The position numbers and the translations under genes were made by a program. A stretch of DNA of 64,000 bases, from the NCBI RefSeq assembly GCF_001884135.1, contig NZ_MAOC01000091.1:310001-374000 (forward strand), in the 5' to 3' direction. Origin of the DNA: Bacillus nitratireducens. Its GTDB lineage: Bacteria > Bacillota > Bacilli > Bacillales > Bacillaceae_G. The first letter of the stretch is position 1. Each line of letters opens with the position of its first letter. This document shows positions 35,952-43,631 of the stretch, piece after piece. The notes beneath the pieces are model-generated. The model worked only from the letters and a program-made list of their open reading frames with translations, was not told the origin of the DNA and did not search any database.

Positions 35952-36101
35952 ATGAAAAACAAAAATGTAAACCGAAACAAATCTGCTGATGGCATTGATG
36001 TTGAGTTCTCTCGCGAACTCGCTGACCACAATGACTTAGAAGCAAACGCACGTGCAAATGCCGCTGATGCACGTCAAAAACGCCAGTCATCAGAAAAATA
36101 A
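35952..36101 (+). CDS. YfhD-like small protein (49 residues)
   Basis: A short hydrophilic protein, too small for usual gene calling, with AAGGAGA 9 bases before ATG. The core DVEFSRELADHNDLEANARA followed by NAADARQ resembles the YfhD family of Bacillus (pattern VEFS.ELAD..DLEA..RA.AAD.R). It is polar, helical and has no signal. Function is unknown. A full bcr1 repeat lies between it and any upstream promoter; a terminator follows. Confidence 0.6.
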   Translation: MKNKNVNRNKSADGIDVEFSRELADHNDLEANARANAADARQKRQSSEK

Positions 36102-36147
36102 GGCACTACAACATTCCTTATTCTTTTCAACAGGGACCTACTACCCG

Positions 36148-36182
36148 AAAAATAAACCGAGAGCTACTCTCGGTTTATTTTT
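36148..36182. terminator. Bidirectional terminator
   Basis: AAATAAACCGAGAG/CTCTCGGTTTATTT arms with loop CTA, ending both the YfhD-like gene and, on the other strand, the cyclase gene. Confidence 0.9.
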
Positions 36183-38028
36183 TATATTTTTTTATATAAT
36201 GTGCCAAAGCGAGCAACGGATATATATGTCCGTAACTATGATACCGAATATAAAAGCCACCCGGTAACCCTGTACCAGTAGGATATTTTTCATTCATAGT
36301 AGGCTGCGCGAGCAAATATGAAATTCCTTTTCGAATAATTGGTGTTTCTTGATCATAGTAAGAAATGAGTGCATCAAGCGCCCACGCTGTTTGTGACGGT
36401 GTACTAAAGGGTAACGAAACAAATTTTTTCTCCTCACTACTTTGACATGATTCTCCCCAGCCTCCATCTGTGTGCTGTACATGTTCAAGCCATAAAGCTG
36501 CTTTTTTCACCGACGGATGAGTAGAAGGTACTCCTAATGCAAGTAGACCTGTCATCGCTGCCCATGTACCGTATATATAGCATATCCCCCATTTCCCATA
36601 CCATGATCCATTCAGTTCCTGTACATCCATTAACCATTTGACTGCTTTCTTTTTTTGCTCTTCAGGCAATTCATTCGGTGCGAATGTGCCGAAAAATTCT
36701 AACACCCTACCTGTAATATCTGGTGTGGACGGATCAGTTATCATATCACTCGCATTCTCAATCGGTAAATTCGCTAATATACGGCTCGTTACCCCCCGTT
36801 CGAAAGCTCCCCAGCCTCCATCATTGTTTTGCAATCCTTTTAACCACTCCACACCTCTTTCCCACGCACTATCTACTCTGCTACTCCCTCTACTTCGCGC
36901 TAACGCTCTAAGAGCAGCTGTTGTATCGTCTACATCAGGGATTGTCGTATTCACATCTGAAAATCCCCAGCCGCCAGCCATAATTGATGGTGCATGTACG
37001 CTCCAATCCATTCTCTTAGTTTGTTGTCTTTGTAGTAAATATTCCGTTGCCTTTTGAATCATCTTATTTTCTTTCATTACATTAGCTTCTTGCAATGAAT
37101 AGCTAAGTAAAGCGGTATCCCATACGGTAGAAGGAGAATTTTGCAAATGACTTCCTCTGTCCATCTTCCATATATAAGATTTTAATCCTATCACAGCTTT
37201 CTCAATAATTGGAGACTGAATAGAGTGCCCTAATGCAAGCAAAGCATAAATCATATAAAACGTAGCACTCGCGTAACTATATAATGTTCCATTTTCATCT
37301 ATACGTTCTCCTATAAAGCGCTCCACTTCTTCGTATCCTTTATGATGTAAAGAAAGTGGATAAGCTATTACCTTTTTCACATCACCTACAAACGATTGAA
37401 ACAACGGAGACCGCTCCTCCCGAAACCATTGTCCACCTTCGCCTGCAATATGATTTAAATTTGGCAATAACTTTTTTTCTACACGGAATCTCTTATTCAT
37501 ACAAATCATCATCGGAATTAAATGTATACGGGCTGAGCTACTTAACTCAAATATACTGAGCGGGGAGTCATCTTGTAAAAATAAGATTGGCGTTGGAAAG
37601 TGAAAAAGCGTAGGAAATTCATATTCTCCATGAATCGCTAATAAAAATTTCGTCATAAAATGAGCACGAGAAACTCCCCCGTGTTCCTTAATAAACATTT
37701 CAGCTCGCCTCATATTTATATCTTCCTTCGAATATTTTTCCGAAGCAAGTAAAGCAGCATATGCTTGAATCGTCGCGGATAAATTCCCTCCATTTTCATC
37801 TTCGTATAATTTCCAAGTCCCTTCATTTGTTTGAAGAGACGCTAACCTTTTCACGAACGGCTCTATTTCGTCATTTCGTCCTAATAATTTGAGTAAAAAA
37901 ATCATGTGACAATCCGTTAGCAATGCTCCTTCAAAACAAAATGACCACGTTCCGTCTTGCCTTTGCATCGTTTGAAGTGCAGTCGTTCTCCGCTCTATCT
38001 CCTCACGCACTTTGTCATATAGTAGCAC
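36175..38028 (-). CDS. Squalene-hopene / sporulenol cyclase family protein
   Basis: 617 residues from the GTG 9 bases after AAAGGGTGG; a GTG three codons earlier is possible. It is a class II terpene cyclase with the catalytic DxDD motif as DVDD near residue 364 and several QW repeats (MQRQDGTWSF, LQNNDGGWGAF, VQELNGSWYGKWG, VQHTDGGWGE). In B. subtilis the homologue SqhC cyclises tetraprenyl-beta-curcumene to sporulenes in spores; in other bacteria it makes hopanoids. The shorter length fits the Bacillus SqhC type. No squalene synthase is adjacent, so the true substrate must come from elsewhere. Confidence 0.9.
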   Translation of the reverse strand: MLLYDKVREEIERRTTALQTMQRQDGTWSFCFEGALLTDCHMIFLLKLLGRNDEIEPFVKRLASLQTNEGTWKLYEDENGGNLSATIQAYAALLASEKYSKEDINMRRAEMFIKEHGGVSRAHFMTKFLLAIHGEYEFPTLFHFPTPILFLQDDSPLSIFELSSSARIHLIPMMICMNKRFRVEKKLLPNLNHIAGEGGQWFREERSPLFQSFVGDVKKVIAYPLSLHHKGYEEVERFIGERIDENGTLYSYASATFYMIYALLALGHSIQSPIIEKAVIGLKSYIWKMDRGSHLQNSPSTVWDTALLSYSLQEANVMKENKMIQKATEYLLQRQQTKRMDWSVHAPSIMAGGWGFSDVNTTIPDVDDTTAALRALARSRGSSRVDSAWERGVEWLKGLQNNDGGWGAFERGVTSRILANLPIENASDMITDPSTPDITGRVLEFFGTFAPNELPEEQKKKAVKWLMDVQELNGSWYGKWGICYIYGTWAAMTGLLALGVPSTHPSVKKAALWLEHVQHTDGGWGESCQSSEEKKFVSLPFSTPSQTAWALDALISYYDQETPIIRKGISYLLAQPTMNEKYPTGTGLPGGFYIRYHSYGHIYPLLALAHYIKKYKK

Positions 38029-38098
38029 ACCGCTCACCCACCCTTTCTAAGTCCGTATACGATATTCGAAAAGCTAGCTAAATATGTATGAAAACAAA

Positions 38099-38132
38099 GA
38101 AAAGCAGAACGTGTATTACACATTCTGCTTAC
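38099..38132 (-). terminator. Terminator after yuiD
   Basis: AAGCAGAA-GTGTA/TACAC-TTCTGCTT arms with small mismatches; the minus strand continues TTTTCTTT. Confidence 0.7.
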
Positions 38133-38554
38133 AAACAATACCCAACCCCGACAACAATTCCTAATAGTGCACCAACAACAACTTGATACGGTGTATGTCC
38201 AACGAGCTCATTTAACTTTTTATATTCTGTTTGTCTACCATGAAAAAAATCATTCAATATTTTCGCTTGCTTACTTACCGCAAGCCTTACTCCTGAAGCA
38301 TCGTACATAACAATAATGGCAAAAATAGCGGCAACCGCAAATATTGGACTCTCCACACCTTCCACCACTCCGACACCTGTAGCAAGTGCAGTAACAGTCG
38401 AAGCATGCGAACTTGGCATTCCACCTGAAGCGAAAAACTTAGCAAAATCAAACTCGCCTGTTTTTATTAATTTAAAAACGACTTTCGTTAACTGTGCTAA
38501 AAACCAAGAAATTATAGCTGCTATAAGTGGATCATTATGTAAAATTGTTTCCAT
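38129..38554 (-). CDS. yuiD: Divergent PAP2 family (DUF212) membrane protein
   Basis: I start at METILHNDPL (GAGGAG ahead), 141 residues; the longer frame has no ribosome site. The protein has the DUF212 core: FASGGMPSSHASTVTALATG near 42-61, and a final hydrophobic VGHTPYQVVVGALLGIVVG. The SSH motif is that of PAP2 phosphatases, while other PAP2 motifs are divergent. It matches B. subtilis YuiD. A phosphatase role on lipid phosphates is possible but unproven. It follows rarD closely. Confidence 0.87.
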   Translation of the reverse strand: METILHNDPLIAAIISWFLAQLTKVVFKLIKTGEFDFAKFFASGGMPSSHASTVTALATGVGVVEGVESPIFAVAAIFAIIVMYDASGVRLAVSKQAKILNDFFHGRQTEYKKLNELVGHTPYQVVVGALLGIVVGVGYCL

Positions 38555-38634
38555 GTTTTTCAGCTCCTCACTGACTATAATGGAATTTCTATATAATATA
38601 AGTATAAAGAAAAATGCGTAGAAAATACTACGCA

Positions 38635-39576
38635 TTATGATACTTTTGCTGATTTATTTTTAATAAATTTTGGTTGTTTCTGTAGTAGAAACTTTGTTTT
38701 CGCCATTGAAAAGACAAATAAAGCAATCCATATACAGAAAAACGCAATCATATGAGTAGATGTGAAATGTTCACCAAAAACGAACACACCTAAAATTAAA
38801 CTAATAGTCGGTGCGATGTATTGTAAAAACCCTATCATATAGAGCGGAATAAGTTGTGCCCCTTTAGCAAAATAAAAGAGTGGTAATGCTGTAACAATAC
38901 CCGCACCTATTAAAAGAAACGTTGATATTGCCGAAATAGAACCGAACGAACCGAAACCATGCACTCCTGTCATAAACAAATATATAAGTGCAAATGGCGT
39001 CACTAACATCGTTTCCATCGTAAGCCCGATTGTTGCGTCGTAATTTAATAATTTTTTCGTTAATCCATATAATCCAAATGAAAAAGCAAGTGAAAGAGAA
39101 ACCCATGGAATTGATCCGAAACGTACCGTTAAAATAACGACACCTAATCCAGCTAAACCGACCGCAACATATTGCCAAAAATTAAGCTTCTCTTTTAAAA
39201 CAACTGTACCAAGTAAAATACTTATAAGTGGATTAATATAATACCCAAGACTCGCTTCGATTACATGGTTATGATTTACTGCCCATATGTATACAAACCA
39301 GTTTCCACTAATAAGTACCGAAGCAATTGTTAATGACATTAATAATTTAGGTCGTTTAAAAAGGGCCACTAACTCCCCACCAAACTGACGAAATCTCTTT
39401 GTTACTCCTAAAACTAACAACATAAAAACAAATGCCCAAACGATGCGATGCGCTAATATTTCATCTGCCGGTACTTCCTCCACCCATTTCCAATAAATCG
39501 GAAGGACTCCCCACATCGTATACGCACCTGCCGCATATATAATCCCCTGCTTTTGTTGTGCTGCTTGACTCCCCAT
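38635..39576 (-). CDS. rarD: RarD-type EamA family transporter
   Basis: The 313-residue protein has ten hydrophobic segments in two EamA repeats and the RarD opening QGIIYAAGAYTMWGVLPIYWK. RarD proteins are drug/metabolite superfamily permeases whose substrate is not established (named for chloramphenicol sensitivity). The last 30 residues are basic. Start is ATG with GGAG 10 bases ahead. It is probably transcribed with yuiD 80 bases downstream. Confidence 0.9.
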   Translation of the reverse strand: MGSQAAQQKQGIIYAAGAYTMWGVLPIYWKWVEEVPADEILAHRIVWAFVFMLLVLGVTKRFRQFGGELVALFKRPKLLMSLTIASVLISGNWFVYIWAVNHNHVIEASLGYYINPLISILLGTVVLKEKLNFWQYVAVGLAGLGVVILTVRFGSIPWVSLSLAFSFGLYGLTKKLLNYDATIGLTMETMLVTPFALIYLFMTGVHGFGSFGSISAISTFLLIGAGIVTALPLFYFAKGAQLIPLYMIGFLQYIAPTISLILGVFVFGEHFTSTHMIAFFCIWIALFVFSMAKTKFLLQKQPKFIKNKSAKVS

Positions 39577-39681
39577 CTTCCCTGTTCTCCTCTGCTCTTT
39601 TTTTCTTCATTATAAGGTCTCACATGCTTACTTTACCAATATTCAATCTGCATTTCTTTCGACATTCCTCTTACAAATCCC

Positions 39682-39930
39682 TTATATGTATAAAAACACT
39701 CCTACTGTTATAATAACGAGCACTGGAATACCGAAGACAAATTTACTTTTATGTGTCTTATGATGAAACATATACATACCAATCCAAGCTCCAACCGCTC
39801 CTCCAGCTGCAGCTGATAAAAATAACGTACTTTCTGGCGTTCTCCACTGCTTTTTCTTTGCTTTTCGCTTATCAAGCCCCATCATACTAAATGCTATAAC
39901 GTTGATAATAATAAAATAAATCCATTTCAT
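39682..39930 (-). CDS. DUF1294 small membrane protein
   Basis: The 82-residue protein has two to three hydrophobic helices and the DUF1294 pattern: MGLDKRKAKKKQWRTPESTLF followed by AAAGGAVGAWIGMYMFHHKTHKSKF. Function unknown; some fusions of this domain link it to cold-shock domains. Start ATG behind GAGAGAAAG. Stands alone upstream of the cytoskeletal-module genes, on the same strand but beyond their terminator. Confidence 0.85.
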   Translation of the reverse strand: MKWIYFIIINVIAFSMMGLDKRKAKKKQWRTPESTLFLSAAAGGAVGAWIGMYMFHHKTHKSKFVFGIPVLVIITVGVFLYI

Positions 39931-39969
39931 CTCTTTCTCTCCCTTAAAAAATTCGCTTTATTGTAACAC

Positions 39970-40006
39970 GAAAAAACCACGCAGGCGAGTAGCCTGCATG
40001 GTTTTA
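39970..40006 (-). terminator. Terminator of the VWA/tubulin-like operon
   Basis: AAAACCACGCAGGC/GCCTGCATGGTTTT arms with one mismatch, loop GAGTA. It ends the transcript right after the 44-residue peptide gene. Confidence 0.88.
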
Positions 40007-40138
40007 TACTTCAGTCTCATGATTTTCTTGTTCTTTTTGTTCTTCCATTTGTTGCTCTGCAATCTCCGCTGAAATCATTCCATAATAAATTTCTGGATAT
40101 AATCCAAATATTTGATATACACTCCCTAAAAACGGCAT
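40004..40138 (-). CDS. 44-residue peptide, third gene of the tubulin-like operon
   Basis: A small frame starts at ATG 40138 with GAGGGA 6 bases before it. The sequence starts MPFLGSVYQIFGLYPEIYYG (amphipathic, aromatic-rich) and then becomes a Glu/Gln-rich coiled tail, IAEQQMEEQKEQ. It follows the tubulin-like gene by 57 bases and precedes the terminator, so it is very likely in the same operon. An amphipathic N-terminus plus acidic tail would suit a membrane adaptor or an inhibitor peptide for the filament protein. That role is my inference; I know no family. Confidence 0.6.
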   Translation of the reverse strand: MPFLGSVYQIFGLYPEIYYGMISAEIAEQQMEEQKEQENHETEV

Positions 40139-40195
40139 CGGAATCCCTCTTTTCTAAAGTTGTATTGCCATTCTTAAGGATTCCCTTTTCGCTCA

Positions 40196-43100
40196 TTATA
40201 CATTCGTTTTTGGTGCTTCTTCTTCATCGTGAACATGTAATACATTTTGCCATTTTTTATAAGGTGCACTATTTGGATCTACATACCCTTTCGCATACGA
40301 ACGATCCCACAATTGCTTAATAAACATCTCTTTTTCTTTCTTCGCAACCATATCCGCGCCTGTTCCGTAGTAATTTTGGAAATACAACTCAATTTCATCA
40401 AGGAATAATCTTAACAACTCGTCGGATGTTTCTTCTAACGTCGGGTCATATTTCGCCTCACGGTCATACATTAAAATCATATCTAAAATATTATGGACAT
40501 GCTCTTTACGAAGCCATCTAATATCTTGAGCACCTAATACAAATGGATGTGTATATAAATGTCCACCTTGTATCATCGCTTTGTCTTGTTCTTCTTCAAA
40601 CCTGGACAAGATGTTTTCATAAATGAACGGATTATGAAGCAACGCTCTGTGCAACTTATAACTTTCGCTTGAAATATTTTTTCCCATCGACTGGATTAAA
40701 AAACTACGGCCGACACCATTATATTGATACACGAATTGTCCATCCACAGCAACTAAACTAATCCAGCGGTACATATACGCGTATAGAAGAGCACGATTAC
40801 ATTTATCGTAATCTAACTTCGTTTGCGTTGCATTCAAGTCTGGCATAAAGGCTGGCAAATGCCAATATTTATCTAAATGCGGCGTCAAACTAGATTTTTT
40901 ACTATTTAATTTGTTCACGCGGCGATAATACGATTGGAAGTAATCACCTTTATCATTCATAAAACCATTTGAAATATGCCCAGATGAAAGCTTAGGAAAA
41001 TCTTGTAGCGATAATCCGTAATGAGCACGATAACAAATCACTTCAAATGGTGAAAACGCCTCGTTTACCGTATCTTTTTCTTTGAACATTTCTTGCAATA
41101 ACTCTTCTTGCAATTCTTGTTTTAAAGATGGATGTACGCCCCAATATTGTAATTCCCTATGATGAGAAACTTTCGGAACGAACGGACTTGCTAAATGGAA
41201 AAGATCTTCAATTTTTTCACGAACGTATTCATCACGATCACGCTTCTTGAAATCTGCTTCTTTTCGCAATGCTTCAACGATATTAAGCTCTAATTTGTCA
41301 CGATAGCGTACTTGAAGTTCGTCATAACAATAACTCAATATATGTTCACGATAGAAGTCTTCAACCTTTTTCGACTGAATTTCTTCGGCTTTCGCATCAC
41401 GACAATATTCCCCGTACAAGCTCATATAAATTTCTGCTGATATATCTTTCGGTAATACACCTAAATTTAAATGTTGCTGCATATCTTGCCAAATCTTTTC
41501 TTGTAATTTCTCTTCAGCTAATACGTATACATTCGTCGGGTTCGTTTTCCCCTCAAATTCTTTGCTTCGCTTTTGAATTTCAAACAATAAATTTTCACGT
41601 GTTTCGTGTAAGTTATCAAAAAACCTTTCCCAATATTGAATCATTTTATCAACTGCTTGGTATAGCGATTGATACACGAGTTCTAACAACATCTCTTTAC
41701 GATACTCACTTAATTTGTGTACGTACTGCGTTACAATATCTTCAAATTCTTTTTTAAACAAACGCTGCTGATTATTAATCATTTTTCCAAACCAGCCTTG
41801 TTGCTGCGCAATTTCTACTCGGCGAACAGCTGTTACCGTTCCATCAATATTACTCACATTAAATTTCTTATCGTAATTTTGAATTAAATTACGCTTTTGT
41901 TCATTATTTTCATGTAGTCGATTCATCTTCTCTACTAACTGCTTTCGGATTTCATACAGCATAAAACGCGCTGCAACGGGATGGACAGGATCCGTTTTCT
42001 TTAAAAACCATGTATTTAATTGATAAGACTGTCCTTCTGAGCCACTCGGTGTAAAGCGATCTGATTCGATCATGTCATATAAAAGGGTAGTTACATGTTC
42101 ATGTACACGGCTCGGAATCGCATACGCATATAAACGAACCGCATGATCAACTCTCGCTACTTCACCTTTCATTTGTTCCATTATTTTAAGTTTCGCAGCC
42201 GATATTTTGCACTCATGCTGCAGGCGGTTTAATTCTTCATCTTTTTGCACTGTACGGTGTACATAGCTTTCAACAGCCTCTAAAAACAACTTAGACTTTG
42301 CGACACCGACCTTACCGCCCTCTGCTCCTTCACGCGTTTCATTGAACATTTGTCTATAAAAAATATGAGCCTGCTCTGGACGAGTAGCAAGATGCTCTAA
42401 ATCTTCTAAATAACTTTTCCCGCGTTCTGGCTTTTCACGCTGCATACCACGTTTGACATCTTGGTCGTATCTTTGCTTCTTTTCTTGAAACAGTTGATCT
42501 AAATGAAGCCAAGATTCATCTAAACCTTGAACCGCCCATTTTAAAGCACAATATTTCAAAACGTGCTCATACGGATAAATAAGTTTTGCCGTTCCTGCTC
42601 CGCAATATCTACCTTTCCCGCTCGATTCTGCCAATTGCTGAATTTGATTATCTTCTTGTGCAAAATGATTTGCAGACATTGGACTAAATAACTGTAAATG
42701 AATTGTATTTGCCATTTGCTCCATATAATCTGATAAGTTGTGCAAATGGTGCCCATGTAAATTTTCATAATCATATAAGAAGCAATAATTGTACGGTAAA
42801 TGATGCTGCTTTATCGTATGATTCGTTCTTCCATCTTCATCCACTTGATCAGGACGATATTCTAATTCAATCGTGACGCCGCCTCGTTTTGATAATTCAC
42901 CGGTAGAGCCGAGTGTAATAGCATGTAATTCTTTTAACGAGGCATAGCCGTTTGCTTGCACCGTTTCAAACTCTTTTGCACTAACCGTTCTCGTCTTCAC
43001 TAAAACATCTGGCATTAAAAACGCACCGCGAATTAAAATGTTGTGATGCTGCAATTTTTTCCGAAGCATTTCACGCAAATATAATGCGATTTGTAAAAAC

Positions 43101-43558
43101 ATCCCTGAACCTGTTCCGCCCGCTAGTGATGTTACGATAATGACACGCACTCCATATTCCGTTTGATCGCTTGTAACCGGAAAAATCTTCTCGATTTCTT
43201 GCCAAAAGGATGTCAATTTATCTTCTTTCATCGCAGCACGTAACGCTAAACGGGAAATGACGCGTAACTGTCCTGCCCCTTCTGTCAGTGGTTTATCAAG
43301 TATAGTCGGGTCCATCGGAAACCACTCCGGAATTGTTGGATCTCCCGCAATATACTCTCTTGGCGTTTTACTCGAACTTGTTTGCGTCTTAAACTTCCGA
43401 ATATGATCAAATTTACTCAATGTATTCACATCTGTATCAAATACGTGCATTGCTACCTTTTTTCGGCGCTCCTCAGGTAGCCTTTCATATATTTGATGTG
43501 TCACAGTACTACCGATTCCACCTAAACCAATTAATATCGTTGGAACTTGTAACGTCAT
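40196..43558 (-). CDS. Tubulin/FtsZ-superfamily protein (Tubulin_2-like), 1120 residues
   Basis: Start at ATG after GGAAGGTGGTTCAC. The N-terminal 300 residues have the tubulin/FtsZ nucleotide fold: glycine-rich first strand TILIGLGGIGSTVTHQIYE (about 7-25) and the tubulin signature loop as VTSLAGGTGSGMFLQIALY near 145-165 (compare GGGTGSG), with FMPDV-like and NGYASLKELH segments after it. The remaining 800 residues are mostly helical, with charged coiled-coil stretches (about 390-620) and no membrane segment. This size is far above FtsZ (about 380). It lies 73 bases after a membrane-anchored VWA protein. I recognise it as the tubulin-like domain group; polymerisation is expected but unproven. 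Confidence 0.82.
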   Translation of the reverse strand: MTLQVPTILIGLGGIGSTVTHQIYERLPEERRKKVAMHVFDTDVNTLSKFDHIRKFKTQTSSSKTPREYIAGDPTIPEWFPMDPTILDKPLTEGAGQLRVISRLALRAAMKEDKLTSFWQEIEKIFPVTSDQTEYGVRVIIVTSLAGGTGSGMFLQIALYLREMLRKKLQHHNILIRGAFLMPDVLVKTRTVSAKEFETVQANGYASLKELHAITLGSTGELSKRGGVTIELEYRPDQVDEDGRTNHTIKQHHLPYNYCFLYDYENLHGHHLHNLSDYMEQMANTIHLQLFSPMSANHFAQEDNQIQQLAESSGKGRYCGAGTAKLIYPYEHVLKYCALKWAVQGLDESWLHLDQLFQEKKQRYDQDVKRGMQREKPERGKSYLEDLEHLATRPEQAHIFYRQMFNETREGAEGGKVGVAKSKLFLEAVESYVHRTVQKDEELNRLQHECKISAAKLKIMEQMKGEVARVDHAVRLYAYAIPSRVHEHVTTLLYDMIESDRFTPSGSEGQSYQLNTWFLKKTDPVHPVAARFMLYEIRKQLVEKMNRLHENNEQKRNLIQNYDKKFNVSNIDGTVTAVRRVEIAQQQGWFGKMINNQQRLFKKEFEDIVTQYVHKLSEYRKEMLLELVYQSLYQAVDKMIQYWERFFDNLHETRENLLFEIQKRSKEFEGKTNPTNVYVLAEEKLQEKIWQDMQQHLNLGVLPKDISAEIYMSLYGEYCRDAKAEEIQSKKVEDFYREHILSYCYDELQVRYRDKLELNIVEALRKEADFKKRDRDEYVREKIEDLFHLASPFVPKVSHHRELQYWGVHPSLKQELQEELLQEMFKEKDTVNEAFSPFEVICYRAHYGLSLQDFPKLSSGHISNGFMNDKGDYFQSYYRRVNKLNSKKSSLTPHLDKYWHLPAFMPDLNATQTKLDYDKCNRALLYAYMYRWISLVAVDGQFVYQYNGVGRSFLIQSMGKNISSESYKLHRALLHNPFIYENILSRFEEEQDKAMIQGGHLYTHPFVLGAQDIRWLRKEHVHNILDMILMYDREAKYDPTLEETSDELLRLFLDEIELYFQNYYGTGADMVAKKEKEMFIKQLWDRSYAKGYVDPNSAPYKKWQNVLHVHDEEEAPKTNV

Positions 43559-43631
43559 GTGAACCACCTTCCTATTCTTGCTTGTTTGAAAAAGGAGGAG
43601 AAAGCTAAAATTCCCCTCTTTTCCCTATCTC

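Noticed and set aside
35847-36029. Minus-strand frame over bcr1 and the YfhD-like gene
   Set aside because: It covers the repeat and the complement of the small plus-strand gene; no ribosome site.
40196-43558. Reading the 1120-residue protein as FtsZ or as a phage TubZ
   Set aside because: Length, coiled-coil region and VWA partner do not fit either; no phage or plasmid genes are near.
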